DNA from: Bacteriovorax sp. BSW11_IV
GTDB taxonomy: Bacteria > Bdellovibrionota > Bacteriovoracia > Bacteriovoracales > Bacteriovoracaceae
Length of the DNA: 64,000 nt
Assembly (NCBI RefSeq): GCF_000447755.1
Contig: NZ_AUNE01000052.1
Coordinates: forward strand, 62,001 to 126,000
Direction of reading: 5' to 3'
In this document: one piece after another, positions 1 through 8,480 of the stretch
How the letters are laid out: every line of letters starts with the position of its first letter
Position numbering within the stretch: position 1 is the first letter of the stretch
Notes under the pieces: model-generated
Databases searched by the model: none
The model's input: the letters and a program-made list of their open reading frames with translations, nothing else
Told to the model about the DNA's origin: nothing
Program-made: the position numbers and the translations under genes

Positions 1-225
1 GAGATCCATACTGATGCCATCACAAAAGGACAGAAAGTTCTTGTAATGGACGATCTTCTTGCGACAGGTGGTACGGCCCTAGGGGCGATTGAGCTTGTAG
101 AAAAACTTGGTGGAGAAGTTATTGAGTTTTCTGTAATCGTCGATCTTCCTGAACTAAAAGGAATCGATAAGCTTCAGTCAAAAGGATACAAAGTTCATAA
201 ATTAATGGATTTTGAAGGACTATAG
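1..225 (+). CDS. apt: Adenine phosphoribosyltransferase, C-terminal part (5' end outside window)
   Basis: The first 74 codons of the window, read in frame 1 to the TAG, match the C-terminal half of adenine phosphoribosyltransferase, the cytoplasmic purine-salvage enzyme that makes AMP from adenine and PRPP. The PRPP-binding loop [14 protein letters not shown] (about residues 13-26 of the visible part) is intact: two adjacent acidic residues followed by TGGT. The tail ([11 protein letters not shown], then a short strand) is also typical of Apt. The start codon lies before the window, so full length cannot be judged. The gene converges on the TerB-like gene with only 8 bp between the stops and no obvious terminator hairpin. 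Hypoxanthine-type paralogues are less likely given the C-terminal pattern. Confidence 0.88.
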   Translation, partial: EIHTDAITKGQKVLVMDDLLATGGTALGAIELVEKLGGEVIEFSVIVDLPELKGIDKLQSKGYKVHKLMDFEGL

Positions 226-233
226 TTTAAAAG

Positions 234-689
234 CTACAGCCTTTTTTCATAGTAATTGATTAGGGACTTGAATAGTCCCTTTCTTTTTTTCTTCTCTTCA
301 AGTTGATGAAGCTCAATCTTCGCATTATGGGCCTCAAGGGATTTAAGAGTTCCCATCATGTCGATACTGTCTAATATTTTTTGTTCTAGTTTTTTTAGTG
401 TTGATTCCTCGATAGTTACTAGGCCATCTTTTCTAAACAGGATGTGTGCAAAATGTAACAAAGACGCGCGATCTTTGGCATCGTGAATATGGGGGAGAAG
501 ATCGTCCAAGCGAATTGGTTTTTCCATATCGCAAATGAGAATGTCCCACTGGCATTCGCTAAAAGGGATTTTTGCAAGATGAGAACGTATCCAAGCTGTT
601 TCCTCGGAACTTACTTCGCCATCCACATGAATAAGGGCCACCGCCGCACGCCACATATAGAACTTGCTTTCAGTCATCGGGTAATTCAC
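234..689 (-). CDS. TerB-like helical protein
   Basis: A 151-residue cytoplasmic protein without signal peptide or membrane segment. The N-terminal part, AAVALIHVDGEVSSEE at about residues 15-30, has the TerB (tellurite-resistance B) look: a helix of small residues, then an acidic D-G-E-V-S loop that binds metal in the TerB fold. A second acidic loop (FRKDGLVTIEE) follows near residue 88. The C-terminus is a Lys/Glu-rich helix. The start is taken as GTG at 689 because AAGGAG lies 6 bases upstream; the in-frame ATG at 677 would be 18 bases away. No other ter genes are nearby, so a role in tellurite resistance is not implied. The function is unknown. Confidence 0.6.
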   Translation of the reverse strand: MNYPMTESKFYMWRAAVALIHVDGEVSSEETAWIRSHLAKIPFSECQWDILICDMEKPIRLDDLLPHIHDAKDRASLLHFAHILFRKDGLVTIEESTLKKLEQKILDSIDMMGTLKSLEAHNAKIELHQLEEKKKRKGLFKSLINYYEKRL

Positions 690-852
690 TCGCTTCTCCT
701 TTTGTATTTGATAAAACTTGTCGGATAATGCTTGTCCTGACCTTAGTAAAAAGGTGAGTATTTTTATTGGAATATTCGTTAAGTATCCATAATTTCTAAG
801 TCGGTTATTTTTTCCTCTTCAGCCAGGCAAAGGCGATTGACGCTATTTAGGG

Positions 853-858
853 TATAAT
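853..858 (+). promoter_or_regulatory. Candidate -10 element for the coiled-coil gene
   Basis: A perfect TATAAT lies 40 bases before the ATG at 898. No convincing -35 sits at 16-18 bases: TTGACG at 837-842 is only 10 bases upstream. The box is therefore suggestive rather than a complete sigma-70 promoter. Confidence 0.35.
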
Positions 859-897
859 TTTTAGAAGGGCAGTCTGCGCCCATGGGAATTCGCGAAT

Positions 898-2832
898 ATG
901 GATGTTGCTAGTACTTTATCTCAAAAACTTTCTGATCTTCGAAAGAAAAATAGAGAAACTGTCTCTAAGATGAAAGAAGAGTATGAAAAGAGTCTGCAAA
1001 ATGTTGAGCAGACTGCGCAAAAGCGTCTTGTGCAAAAAGATAAAGTCCAAAAAAATGAGCGTGAAAGACTCGTAAATGATGCTAATGATCGTGTTGACCT
1101 TCTAAGTCGTAAAGCTGAAGAGCAATTTTCCAAAAGAAGAGAAGACTATCTGTCAAAACTCCAAGAAATTCGTGATGATTCAAAAGTTGCAACTGATGAA
1201 AATCGTCAAAGCTTCAATGATCGGCTTGAAGATTTAAAAAGTACGTATGATCGCTCTGTAAAGCAATTGAATATTGAGCATGATAAAGAATTAAAGAATA
1301 AAGAAGATAATTTCAATAATCGCATCGTTACAGAAAATAAACATGCAGATGAGAAAATTAAAAATATTAGTAATTTTAGTGAAAGGTCCATTGCCTCACT
1401 AAAAAGTGATGCTGATAAAGAAAGAAAAACACTGACCAATACATTTAAAGAGCGCGAGTCACAATTGAATACTGATTTCTCAAAAGAGCGCCTAATGGAC
1501 AAAGAGAAGTTTGATGGGCATTTGAATAGAGTTATTGATTCTAAAGATGCTCAGATTGCTGGTCTCGAAAATCGTATTCAAGAGACTGCCACAAGACACT
1601 CTAACGAAAATAAGTCAGGACAAGAAGGACTTCGAGATCAATTCCAGCGTTCAATTTCAACTCTTGAAAATTCAGCGGAGCGCAGTATTCGTCATAATCA
1701 AGAAATTAGTGAAAGAGAGATGGCGGCCAAAGATGTCGATTATAAAAAATCGATGGCCGAAAAGGATCGTAAAATTCAAAAGATCATTGAGAACTCTCTA
1801 TCCGAGCAAGATCTTATTGCTTATGGAGACCGTATCAAAGGTGATTATGAATTTAAATTGCAAGGTCTGAAAAATATGATGGAAGACCAAGGTATAGATT
1901 ATAAAAATAAGTTAGATGAAATCAAAATTGCGAGTGAAAAAAATCTTAATTCTCAGACTGGAGAGTTAAGAGATAATTTCATTAAGCAAGATCAAATGCG
2001 AACAGAACAAATTAATGATCACAAAAGAAAATCTGCAGATAGTCAGCACGATTTAGAAAATCGTTTCAAAAAAACTTTCTACTCACAGCAAAAAGATTAT
2101 GAGGCGAGTCTATTACATCAACAAAGAAATAGTAATAAACTTCTTCATAGACAACGTGAAATCTATGGAGAGAATGTAAAAACACTTGAAGAAAAAAATC
2201 TTGATAACGTTCAAAAGTTACAAGCTGAGTACGCAAGTGAGAAAAAAGAAATCGGCACAATTTTTAGTCGCAATCTGAAAGATGCTATTACAAATCAGCA
2301 AAGCTCATTTCAAGATAAAATGGACAAGGTCGTTCAAAGTTTTGAGCAGCAGATCAATACTCAGCATGAAGAGTATAATAAGCACATGGATCAAAATGAA
2401 TTACTTCTTTCTAATACAAAAAGAAGTAATGACTTGAAGCTAAGAGCTGAGCAGCGCTACTATCAAGAACGATTAAAGCAAAATCGTGAAGAGATGAAGA
2501 AGGTTATTGGTGATTTGAGGAAAGATTACGAAAAAGATATCCAGAATTTAAGAAATAGATATGATTCTGAAATTGGTAAAATAAAGCGTAATAACGACTT
2601 AGAGCACACTAAACTTCTCCAACAAAAAGATTTTGAACGTCAACAAATGCTTCAAGAGCATCAAATGGAAATCAGAACCAAAGTTGGAACTCTTCAAGAT
2701 CAACTTCAAAATCTTATGAAAGATAGTGAAATGAGAAGAGAAGAACTCATCGCGAATTATGAGCGTCGCTTGAAAGAAATGAAAGAGAGTTTTGAGCTTG
2801 AAAAAGCTAAGTCCCGTGCAACATTGAGCTAA
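898..2832 (+). CDS. Large cytoplasmic coiled-coil protein
   Basis: A 644-residue protein, almost entirely charged alpha-helix (Lys, Arg, Glu, Gln, Asp, Asn) with recurring heptad-like patterns. It has no signal peptide, no membrane segment and no Cys that I can see; Pro and Gly are rare. This composition predicts one long rod. It has no recognisable enzymatic domain. It stands alone, with a TATAAT box about 40 bases upstream and the next gene more than 200 bases downstream. Bdellovibrio has an intermediate-filament-like coiled-coil protein (Ccrp) that supports cell shape, and a similar scaffolding role is conceivable here. Coiled coils align by composition, though, so similarity scores would mislead. 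I do not assign a function. Confidence 0.75.
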   Translation: MDVASTLSQKLSDLRKKNRETVSKMKEEYEKSLQNVEQTAQKRLVQKDKVQKNERERLVNDANDRVDLLSRKAEEQFSKRREDYLSKLQEIRDDSKVATDENRQSFNDRLEDLKSTYDRSVKQLNIEHDKELKNKEDNFNNRIVTENKHADEKIKNISNFSERSIASLKSDADKERKTLTNTFKERESQLNTDFSKERLMDKEKFDGHLNRVIDSKDAQIAGLENRIQETATRHSNENKSGQEGLRDQFQRSISTLENSAERSIRHNQEISEREMAAKDVDYKKSMAEKDRKIQKIIENSLSEQDLIAYGDRIKGDYEFKLQGLKNMMEDQGIDYKNKLDEIKIASEKNLNSQTGELRDNFIKQDQMRTEQINDHKRKSADSQHDLENRFKKTFYSQQKDYEASLLHQQRNSNKLLHRQREIYGENVKTLEEKNLDNVQKLQAEYASEKKEIGTIFSRNLKDAITNQQSSFQDKMDKVVQSFEQQINTQHEEYNKHMDQNELLLSNTKRSNDLKLRAEQRYYQERLKQNREEMKKVIGDLRKDYEKDIQNLRNRYDSEIGKIKRNNDLEHTKLLQQKDFERQQMLQEHQMEIRTKVGTLQDQLQNLMKDSEMRREELIANYERRLKEMKESFELEKAKSRATLS

Positions 2833-3047
2833 TCTAATTATCTAGTATTCCTATTTTTTCAAGCTATTTGGCACCCGATTTGCTTATTTTGTTAAGTAAT
2901 TGATATCTAATTTTGTTTTACTTGAGATTCTTTAGTGAAATCAGAGGCTTATGTCTACTGCTAAAAACTTCTTTAAAAACGAAGAGAAAATATCTGTATA
3001 GAAAATTAACAATGTCACTAAATTGTTATTTAAAAGAGAAGGTGCAA

Positions 3048-4247
3048 GTGAACGTTATTAAATCTCTATTTTTTATATTGATTCTTAATGGTCTACAGTC
3101 GTGGGCCAATGTTTATGAAGAATGCACTGATAAAAAACTGGCAGATTCAATTATCAAAATTCAAAATGTTTTATCTCATTCACAAGCTCAGTCACTTGAT
3201 TTTAAAACGTATGATTATATTGATTTTGTGATGGACTGTGATTACAAGGGACATTTAAAGCAAGATGATAAAGAAAAAGTACTATCAATTTTGAAAATAA
3301 TTAAAAAAGAAAAAACGACTCCCTTCGTTTGGGCCGATTCAAACGGTGTTGAGTTTTGGGAAAATGGAGTTGCTAAGCTAGGCTTTCTACCAGAAGAAAT
3401 CAGAGTTGATCTACCTATTATCCTATCGCAGCTTAATTCTTCTGTTGTTTCTTTTGTCCCTAGCGAGAGCAACGAGAGAGGAACAAATTATAATTTCGAA
3501 GCAGATCTTATTATTAATCTTTTTTCTCCTTGGGATAGGCGAGACTGTCATTGTTTGGCAGAAAAAGATTTAGAATATTTTAACGAGGATATTTCCAATC
3601 CACGTATTTCTAGTGAAGAACAATCGAATTTCACAAGAAACTATTCTGTTGTAGAGGTCTCTAAAATAGCTATTCACAAAAAACCAATTTGTTATTGGTA
3701 TGAAGATACTGATAAAATTAGATGTGATTACGAATTCAATGAAAGTATTGCTCATGAAATTTTACATCTTCTAGAAACTCGATATAAACGTTTTATTTAT
3801 GCCCTTCATAATGCAAAAGGTGGATATAAAGATCGTTTGAAGCAGGCTCAAACTGTTGTTCCTGCATTTGGAGTTACAAAATGTACTAGAGATTCATGGG
3901 AAGAATACTGTGACGAACACGGTACAATTAGTGAGGATGAAACACTACAGATTGTTCAAAAAACTAAGGCCCCTCAGGATACGGGAATGAACGCTGGAAG
4001 GTACTATGCTTATGAACTAGATGAATCATCTGGTCAGCTCTATTGTGAAGGTGAAATTAAAGAAAACAATGGTCGCAAATACTGCATAAACTTTAATCTA
4101 GAATCACTCTACACATTTGTTCGTGGTGGAGAGGAATATATTTCTGTTCTTCTCGAAAAGGGCATTAACGACCCAATTCAATTTGAGAAAATTGCGTCTG
4201 CTGAAGAAAAGAAACTATTTAGTCTTCTTAAAGAGTATATTTTTTAA
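3048..4247 (+). CDS. Secreted HEXXH-motif protein, putative zinc metallopeptidase
   Basis: A 399-residue protein starting at GTG 3048. AGAAGG lies about 6 bases upstream, and the start gives a clean Sec signal (NVIKSLFFILILNGLQSWA, then NVYEEC). Upstream in-frame starts (TTG 2913, ATG 3012) would put a charged stretch before the hydrophobic core and are rejected. The HEILH pentapeptide (SIAHEILHLLETRYK, about residues 240-254) is a gluzincin-type zinc site with two His and a catalytic Glu; I could not place the third ligand. The protein is Cys-rich (CHC, CYW, CEGE and other Cys), which fits disulfides outside the cytoplasm. No family was recognised. It could be an exported hydrolase of a predator or a catalytically dead relative. 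Confidence 0.6.
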   Translation: MNVIKSLFFILILNGLQSWANVYEECTDKKLADSIIKIQNVLSHSQAQSLDFKTYDYIDFVMDCDYKGHLKQDDKEKVLSILKIIKKEKTTPFVWADSNGVEFWENGVAKLGFLPEEIRVDLPIILSQLNSSVVSFVPSESNERGTNYNFEADLIINLFSPWDRRDCHCLAEKDLEYFNEDISNPRISSEEQSNFTRNYSVVEVSKIAIHKKPICYWYEDTDKIRCDYEFNESIAHEILHLLETRYKRFIYALHNAKGGYKDRLKQAQTVVPAFGVTKCTRDSWEEYCDEHGTISEDETLQIVQKTKAPQDTGMNAGRYYAYELDESSGQLYCEGEIKENNGRKYCINFNLESLYTFVRGGEEYISVLLEKGINDPIQFEKIASAEEKKLFSLLKEYIF

Positions 4248-4253
4248 AAATTA

Positions 4254-4490
4254 TTAATGCATACATTTATTCTTGTTTGCAAGAAATTTTGTAACTTCTA
4301 AAGCATCATCTTTAAGATACCAATGATTATTTATCTTTTTACCTTCAATTTTCACTTGGTAAATATCATCTCGATAATGCTTTTCAACTGAACAAATATC
4401 AGTGGTGGGAATGAATTCATTTGAACCACAAGAACTCAAAAATCCCAGCATAAAAAGAGAGATTAATATTTTAATATTCATAGTCTTCAC
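4254..4490 (-). CDS. Small lipoprotein
   Basis: A 78-residue lipoprotein with signal MNIKILISLFMLGFLSSC; the lipobox L-S-S-C is followed by GSNEF. The start is taken as GTG 4490, which has GGGAG 7 bases upstream. An ATG at 4481 is an alternative and makes no difference to the mature protein. It overlaps the end of the FecR-domain gene by 20 bp on the same strand, so the two are probably translated together. The mature part is only about 55 residues with two further Cys. No family was recognised. It converges on the HEXXH gene with a 6-bp gap. Confidence 0.6.
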   Translation of the reverse strand: MKTMNIKILISLFMLGFLSSCGSNEFIPTTDICSVEKHYRDDIYQVKIEGKKINNHWYLKDDALEVTKFLANKNKCMH

Positions 4491-5643
4491 AGCTTCTCTC
4501 CCTTCTAAAGCGTTCTAAATCTCCACTTCCTGGAATTGATTTGTAAAACCAGAAAAAGCAAGTGTTATCAACTCGCTTGTCAGATGCATTGATCATAGCA
4601 TCACGAATATCCCACGGTTGGTCTTTGAGCTCTTTATGTTTGCCACCTTTTATGACAACTCTTGATTTTGTATTTTCCTCTTTTTTGACTGGGGCCAAGA
4701 CTGGTTTCTCTTCTTCCTTTTTGTCATCATCAGACCCACCTGTAAGTAAAGGTGCTGTCGCCACAGCTCCTAGGAGCCCAGCTGCCGCGGCCAGAGGAGG
4801 GAGCCCTAGACTAGATCTTAAACTCTTATCAAGATCAATGAGATCGCCATTTAAATCTTGTAGTTTTGGCAGAAAATCTTCTGCGTTTTGTTGAAGTGAT
4901 TCTAATACATCCTTAGAAAGAGTCTTAATCCCATCAAGCCCCTTGCTTGCAATTTCACTAGAGTTGAAAAATTGACCTGGTTTAAGAGTAATATCTTTAA
5001 CACTCGCTCCCGTCTTCGAAACATCCGCCAAGACTTCACCTTTTAAAAGAGCGACATCGGTTGTATCTTTTGCGCCCACTAAGTAAGCATTAGATAAGAA
5101 CTCCGTACCACGTACTCCAACTGATACGGCCTTGGTATTTAACTTCCAGCTGTCTCCCTCGACACTTTTTCGATTAATGAGGGATCTTATTTGGCCATTT
5201 ATATGAAGAAGGCTGATCTTTCTTGATGTTGTTGTTACGTCCAATTGCTCAATCATCATTTGCGAATTCGGTCCAATATTCAGAATGGTTTCATCAGGCA
5301 AAGAGATTTGCGCAAAAGACTTATCTTTAGTTGTGATTGTATGGCCAGGTTCAATTTCACTTCCTTGTTCGAGCTTTTGTTCTTTAGTTTCTTCGCCATC
5401 CATGGCCTTAGCTATAAAATAAACATCACCCCGTATTATCTTAGCAATTGCCCGCGGCTTATTTTCATCTTTTGATGGGTTCTCTTTTTTATCTTCTTTT
5501 TCAATTTCTTTGTGACCTTCATCTACCTTATTTTCCAATTGTACTGGAGGTGAACTCGTTTCTGGAGTGGTTGTAGTCTCAGCATTTTCTTGGGCCACTA
5601 TTTGAAAAGAGAGTATAAAAAGGCATAGGATTTTAACCAGCAT
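4471..5643 (-). CDS. Exported FecR-domain protein
   Basis: A 390-residue protein with an N-terminal signal peptide (MLVKILCLFILSFQIVAQ), a low-complexity Glu/Lys/Thr/Pro linker to about residue 65, and a FecR domain at about 70-215. FecR hallmarks are visible: GDVYFIAKA at the start, the G-HTITTKDKSFAQISLPDET region, and KAVSVGVRGTEF. After about 280 there is a small hydrophobic Ala/Leu/Gly stretch (LAAAAGLLGAVATAPLL) and a basic C-terminus. No TonB receptor or FecI-type sigma factor lies nearby, so this is not the classical iron-citrate signalling FecR. It belongs to the stand-alone exported FecR-domain proteins common in delta-proteobacterial-type genomes. The ligand is unknown. Confidence 0.75.
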   Translation of the reverse strand: MLVKILCLFILSFQIVAQENAETTTTPETSSPPVQLENKVDEGHKEIEKEDKKENPSKDENKPRAIAKIIRGDVYFIAKAMDGEETKEQKLEQGSEIEPGHTITTKDKSFAQISLPDETILNIGPNSQMMIEQLDVTTTSRKISLLHINGQIRSLINRKSVEGDSWKLNTKAVSVGVRGTEFLSNAYLVGAKDTTDVALLKGEVLADVSKTGASVKDITLKPGQFFNSSEIASKGLDGIKTLSKDVLESLQQNAEDFLPKLQDLNGDLIDLDKSLRSSLGLPPLAAAAGLLGAVATAPLLTGGSDDDKKEEEKPVLAPVKKEENTKSRVVIKGGKHKELKDQPWDIRDAMINASDKRVDNTCFFWFYKSIPGSGDLERFRRERSCEDYEY

Positions 5644-5750
5644 AGGATGACCTTTGATAAATAAATTTCTCTTATTTTATCAGATGGTTTAACTTTCAAT
5701 GCGGCCAGTTCATAATATTAGGGAAGAATTAAGATTAAGGAGAGCGTATC

Positions 5751-6188
5751 TTGAAAGTAGTGGTTCAAAGAAGTGGAGTTTCATCAGTTCGTGTAAATGG
5801 TAGCATTGTGGGTGAAATTGATCACGGTATGGTATTGCTGGTATGTTGTGAAAAAGGTGATACAGAAAGAACTATTTCAAAGGCCTGTGAAAAAATCCTC
5901 AAATTACGAATCTTTGAAGATGAAAATGGGAGGATGAATAAAGACATTCTCGCTGCCGACGGAAAAATACTGGCCATCAGTCAGTTTACTCTTTCCTGGG
6001 ACGGACAAAAGGGAAATAGGCCATCTTTTGACAATTCTATGCCACCGACAGAAGCTCAAATTCTCTTTGATAAATTTTGCGTTATTTTAAGTAAAGAAGT
6101 TCCCGTACAAAAAGGGGAATTTGGGGCCAGGATGGAAGTTCAAATTACCAATCAAGGCCCTGTTACATTCAGCTTAAGCTTCTTGTAA
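5751..6188 (+). CDS. dtd: D-aminoacyl-tRNA deacylase
   Basis: A 145-residue enzyme that hydrolyses D-amino acids (and glycine mischarged on tRNA-Ala) from tRNA, acting as a cytoplasmic dimer. The family signatures are complete: MKVVVQRSGVSSVRVNG at the N-terminus, the Ser-Gln-Phe-Thr-Leu motif (SQFTLSWDGQKGNRPSF) near residue 80, and the cis Gly-Pro motif (TNQGPVTF) at about 135-140. The start is TTG at 5751, with AAGGAG about 9 bases upstream and full family length. The 3' end overlaps the convergent small membrane-protein gene by 15 bp. Confidence 0.95.
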   Translation: MKVVVQRSGVSSVRVNGSIVGEIDHGMVLLVCCEKGDTERTISKACEKILKLRIFEDENGRMNKDILAADGKILAISQFTLSWDGQKGNRPSFDNSMPPTEAQILFDKFCVILSKEVPVQKGEFGARMEVQITNQGPVTFSLSFL

Positions 6189-6410
6189 TCCCTTCTTTGA
6201 TGCTTTTGCTTCTGCTTTTTCTGCACGTAGGGCAGTTTTCCAGATACCAGCAAAAATGAAAGCAAAGATAACAACGAAACAAGCAATGTGGAATACTTCA
6301 ACTTGTAGTGAAGATGCTACCATATCGTGCTTTCTAACAGGCTCAAGTTTTTCGCCTTGAGGGACAATAGATGTTGGATAAACTTTTACAGTTTTAGTCG
6401 ATTCACTCAT
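6174..6410 (-). CDS. Small single-helix membrane protein
   Basis: A 78-residue protein with one hydrophobic helix (HIACFVVIFAFIFAGIW, about residues 40-57) and a charged C-terminal tail rich in Ala/Lys/Glu. The ATG at 6410 has GGAG 9 bases upstream. There is no signal peptidase site, so it is probably anchored in the inner membrane. The size and layout resemble small accessory subunits of respiratory complexes, but no family-specific motif was found and no such complex is adjacent. The function is unknown. It overlaps dtd tail-to-tail by 15 bp. Confidence 0.6.
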   Translation of the reverse strand: MSESTKTVKVYPTSIVPQGEKLEPVRKHDMVASSLQVEVFHIACFVVIFAFIFAGIWKTALRAEKAEAKASKKGLQEA

Positions 6411-6542
6411 TTTACTTTCTCCAATTAAACTGGGTCTAGTTATACCAGAACTATAGATTAATGTTCAAGATTACCCCATGATTTATATCACGTTTTTGGG
6501 CAATGTGTGTAAAAAATAAATATTTTTTCGGCCGCAACAATT

Positions 6543-6590
6543 TGCTGCATTGAGGATTTAAGTTGTTTTTGACATATATGCAGCATGCTG
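6543..6590 (+). promoter_or_regulatory. Inverted repeats around the start of the redoxin operon
   Basis: TGCTGCAT (6543-6550) is repeated inverted as ATGCAGCA (6578-6585). A perfect 10-bp palindrome, CAGCATGCTG (6581-6590), covers the start codon at 6585. TTGACA (6569-6574) lies between. This could be an operator or an RNA hairpin that hides the start codon. No Shine-Dalgarno is evident. Confidence 0.3.
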
Positions 6591-7121
6591 AAATTTACAT
6601 TTTTTATACTATTTTTATTTATTAATTTTTCGTGGGCCAGTACTGCAACAAAATTTGAAGTAGTTAATCTTGAAAACTTAAAAATTGAGACGCTCCAAAT
6701 TGGAGTGAAGAACACAGTTATCTTTTTTAGTTCTATTGATTGCCCGTGTTCTGATTCTCATCTTTCACACTTTGTGGACCTTAAGAAGCAGTTTCCTGAG
6801 ATTACTTTTGTGGGCATTAATGAGAATGGAAAAGAGAGAATTGATGAAATTCGCTCTTACTATCAAAATAAAAATTTAAATTTCCCAATTTTCTTAGATA
6901 AAGACTTTAAAGTCGCTGATGCACTAGGTGCCGTTAAAACTCCCCATGTTTATCTCTTAGATAAAGAAGGGAAGATCATTTATCACGGAGGAGTTACGAA
7001 CTCGAGTAACTTCAACAGCGCAACAACTTTTTATTTGCAAGAAGTTTTGAATGATATTTCCAAAGGGCAAAAACCACGTCGCGATTTTGCGAGGGCGCTA
7101 GGTTGTTATATAGCGAGATAA
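6585..7121 (+). CDS. Exported redoxin (AhpC/TSA thioredoxin-fold) with CPC motif
   Basis: A 178-residue thioredoxin-fold protein with a signal peptide (MLKFTFFILFLFINFSWA). The active-site segment SSIDCPCSDSH places Cys53 and Cys55 in a Cys-Pro-Cys arrangement instead of the usual CxxC. The cis-Pro loop is present as VKTPHVYLLD near residue 120. The closing strand KIIYHGGVTNS is typical of redoxins that sit next to metal or cytochrome genes. It starts an operon of four envelope proteins; the next gene follows after 2 bases. A peroxiredoxin-like or thiol-redox role outside the cytoplasm is likely, and the substrate is unknown. Confidence 0.75.
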   Translation: MLKFTFFILFLFINFSWASTATKFEVVNLENLKIETLQIGVKNTVIFFSSIDCPCSDSHLSHFVDLKKQFPEITFVGINENGKERIDEIRSYYQNKNLNFPIFLDKDFKVADALGAVKTPHVYLLDKEGKIIYHGGVTNSSNFNSATTFYLQEVLNDISKGQKPRRDFARALGCYIAR

Positions 7122-7123
7122 TT

Positions 7124-7579
7124 ATGAAAAAAAATTTAATAATAATATTTGTTCTAACTTTTTTTGCTAGCTGTGGAAACTCACCACAAAATGAGCACAG
7201 CTACGAGAAAAAAATAACTGACTCTCTTGAGAATTCAAAAGAGCAAAAGACATTCAAATCAATTGCAACCTCTGTACAGTTGCAATGGCTACAAGGACCC
7301 TTTGGTGATCCTGCACAGGAATCACAATTTCTAATGGTCCTAACAAATTCTAAGGGACAAACAGTCGAGCTGCTTGAAGAGTACTCATTGAAGGTTACTG
7401 GCATAATGCCAAGCATGGGACATGGAACTGATTGGGATGGTGAGAATATCCGTCTTGAAAAAGGTTTATATTTTCATAAAGAATTATTTTTTAACATGCC
7501 TGGAGATTGGGTTCTTTATATTGATCTTATGAAAAATAACGAAATTGTTGAAACGATCAATTTTGATTATATGCTATGA
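7124..7579 (+). CDS. FixH/YtkA-like lipoprotein
   Basis: A 151-residue lipoprotein starting at ATG 7124, two bases after the redoxin stop; the upstream in-frame TTG at 7103 is rejected because it would bury the signal. The signal ends in the lipobox F-A-S-C. The mature domain carries the FixH/YtkA pattern: MPSMGHG, then GLYFHKELFFNMPGDWVLY, a small Ig-like fold found in copper- and cytochrome-oxidase-associated proteins. It overlaps the next gene by ATGA, so translation is coupled. Its place between a redoxin and a His-rich YtkA-like protein supports metal or redox work in the envelope. Confidence 0.65.
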   Translation: MKKNLIIIFVLTFFASCGNSPQNEHSYEKKITDSLENSKEQKTFKSIATSVQLQWLQGPFGDPAQESQFLMVLTNSKGQTVELLEEYSLKVTGIMPSMGHGTDWDGENIRLEKGLYFHKELFFNMPGDWVLYIDLMKNNEIVETINFDYML

Positions 7580-8478
7580 AATTTATCTTATTTTATCTTT
7601 TCACATCTCTTTCTTTTTCTTATGGGGCCAGCTGTTGTGGTGGAGGAAGTTCAATTCCTGGTTTAATAACTGGAGACTTTCGAGCGCAAATGGGGCTTCA
7701 GGCCACGTATCAAAATGAGATTGGTAAAGCCTATTCACAGGGTGAATATCTCTACTATAACCATAATAAAAAAAGAACTCGCCAAAATTATTCTTTATTT
7801 GCCAGTTCTATGATTTCGGAAAGGGCGCAAATTGGCGGGAAGATTAATTTTTCCCAAACAGATTATTCAAATGATGCCAAAAAAGAAACGGCATCTCAAT
7901 TTGGAGATAGTGAAATTTCTTTTGGTTATGAACTCATTCAAGAAAGAAGTTTTTCATGGTGGCAACCAAGAGGTTTTGTATTCATTGCTTTAACATTGCC
8001 AACCGGAAGTTCGAATTATAATTCGAGTTCGTCTCTCTATAGTGATGTAAATGGAAAAGAGCAGTGGGGTGTTTCCACTGGAATGTCATTTGTAAAAATA
8101 ATTAGGTCTTATGACTTTCTTTCATCGTTTCAAATAGGACATCGTTTTTCTGACAAACAAAAAGGTGTTTCTATAAATGAATCGTTCTATGGAAGTTTCT
8201 TAATCGGTGCAGGAGTTAGTCCTTATAATTCTAACTTTCGCCTTGGAGTAAACATTAGTTACTTTCAAGAAAGTGCTAAAAATGTTTACTTTGGAGATAA
8301 GAAAATTGAGACGCAAAAAGAATTTTATTCTGAGCTTTCAATTGTTGGAAGTTATGCAATAGATCCAAATCTTTCATTATCAATTAATTATTCAGATCAA
8401 TCAATTCTCGGACCAGCACAAAATACAACTTTATCAAGAAGTGTCGGAGTGCTTGTTCATAAACGTTGGAGTTTATAA
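7576..8478 (+). CDS. Putative outer-membrane beta-barrel with CCGGG N-terminus
   Basis: A 300-residue exported protein with a signal peptide (MKFILFYLFTSLSFSYGA) followed at once by the mature start SCCGGGSS, a vicinal Cys pair that could bind metal or be lipid-modified. The rest alternates polar and hydrophobic/aromatic residues (many Tyr, Phe, Ser, Asn), as expected for outer-membrane strands, and ends in an aromatic-rich strand (SVGVLVHKRWSL). It resembles the uncharacterised transporter-like barrels encoded beside redoxins and YtkA-like proteins. The start overlaps the previous stop (ATGA). The function is inferred only from the fold pattern and neighbours. Confidence 0.6.
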   Translation: MKFILFYLFTSLSFSYGASCCGGGSSIPGLITGDFRAQMGLQATYQNEIGKAYSQGEYLYYNHNKKRTRQNYSLFASSMISERAQIGGKINFSQTDYSNDAKKETASQFGDSEISFGYELIQERSFSWWQPRGFVFIALTLPTGSSNYNSSSSLYSDVNGKEQWGVSTGMSFVKIIRSYDFLSSFQIGHRFSDKQKGVSINESFYGSFLIGAGVSPYNSNFRLGVNISYFQESAKNVYFGDKKIETQKEFYSELSIVGSYAIDPNLSLSINYSDQSILGPAQNTTLSRSVGVLVHKRWSL

Positions 8479-8480
8479 AA

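Noticed and set aside
483-728. Open reading frame opposite the TerB-like gene
   Set aside because: It is the antisense of a well-supported gene with a strong ribosome-binding site, and shows no protein family or signal.
837-858. TTGACG plus TATAAT as a complete sigma-70 promoter
   Set aside because: The spacer is only 10 bases; a working sigma-70 promoter needs about 17. Only the -10 was kept, at low confidence.
2913-3047. Longer start (TTG 2913) for the HEXXH protein
   Set aside because: The extension is charged, precedes the signal peptide and has no ribosome-binding site; GTG 3048 has both.
4254-5643. FecI/FecR iron-signalling system
   Set aside because: There is a FecR domain, but no sigma factor and no TonB-dependent receptor is adjacent.
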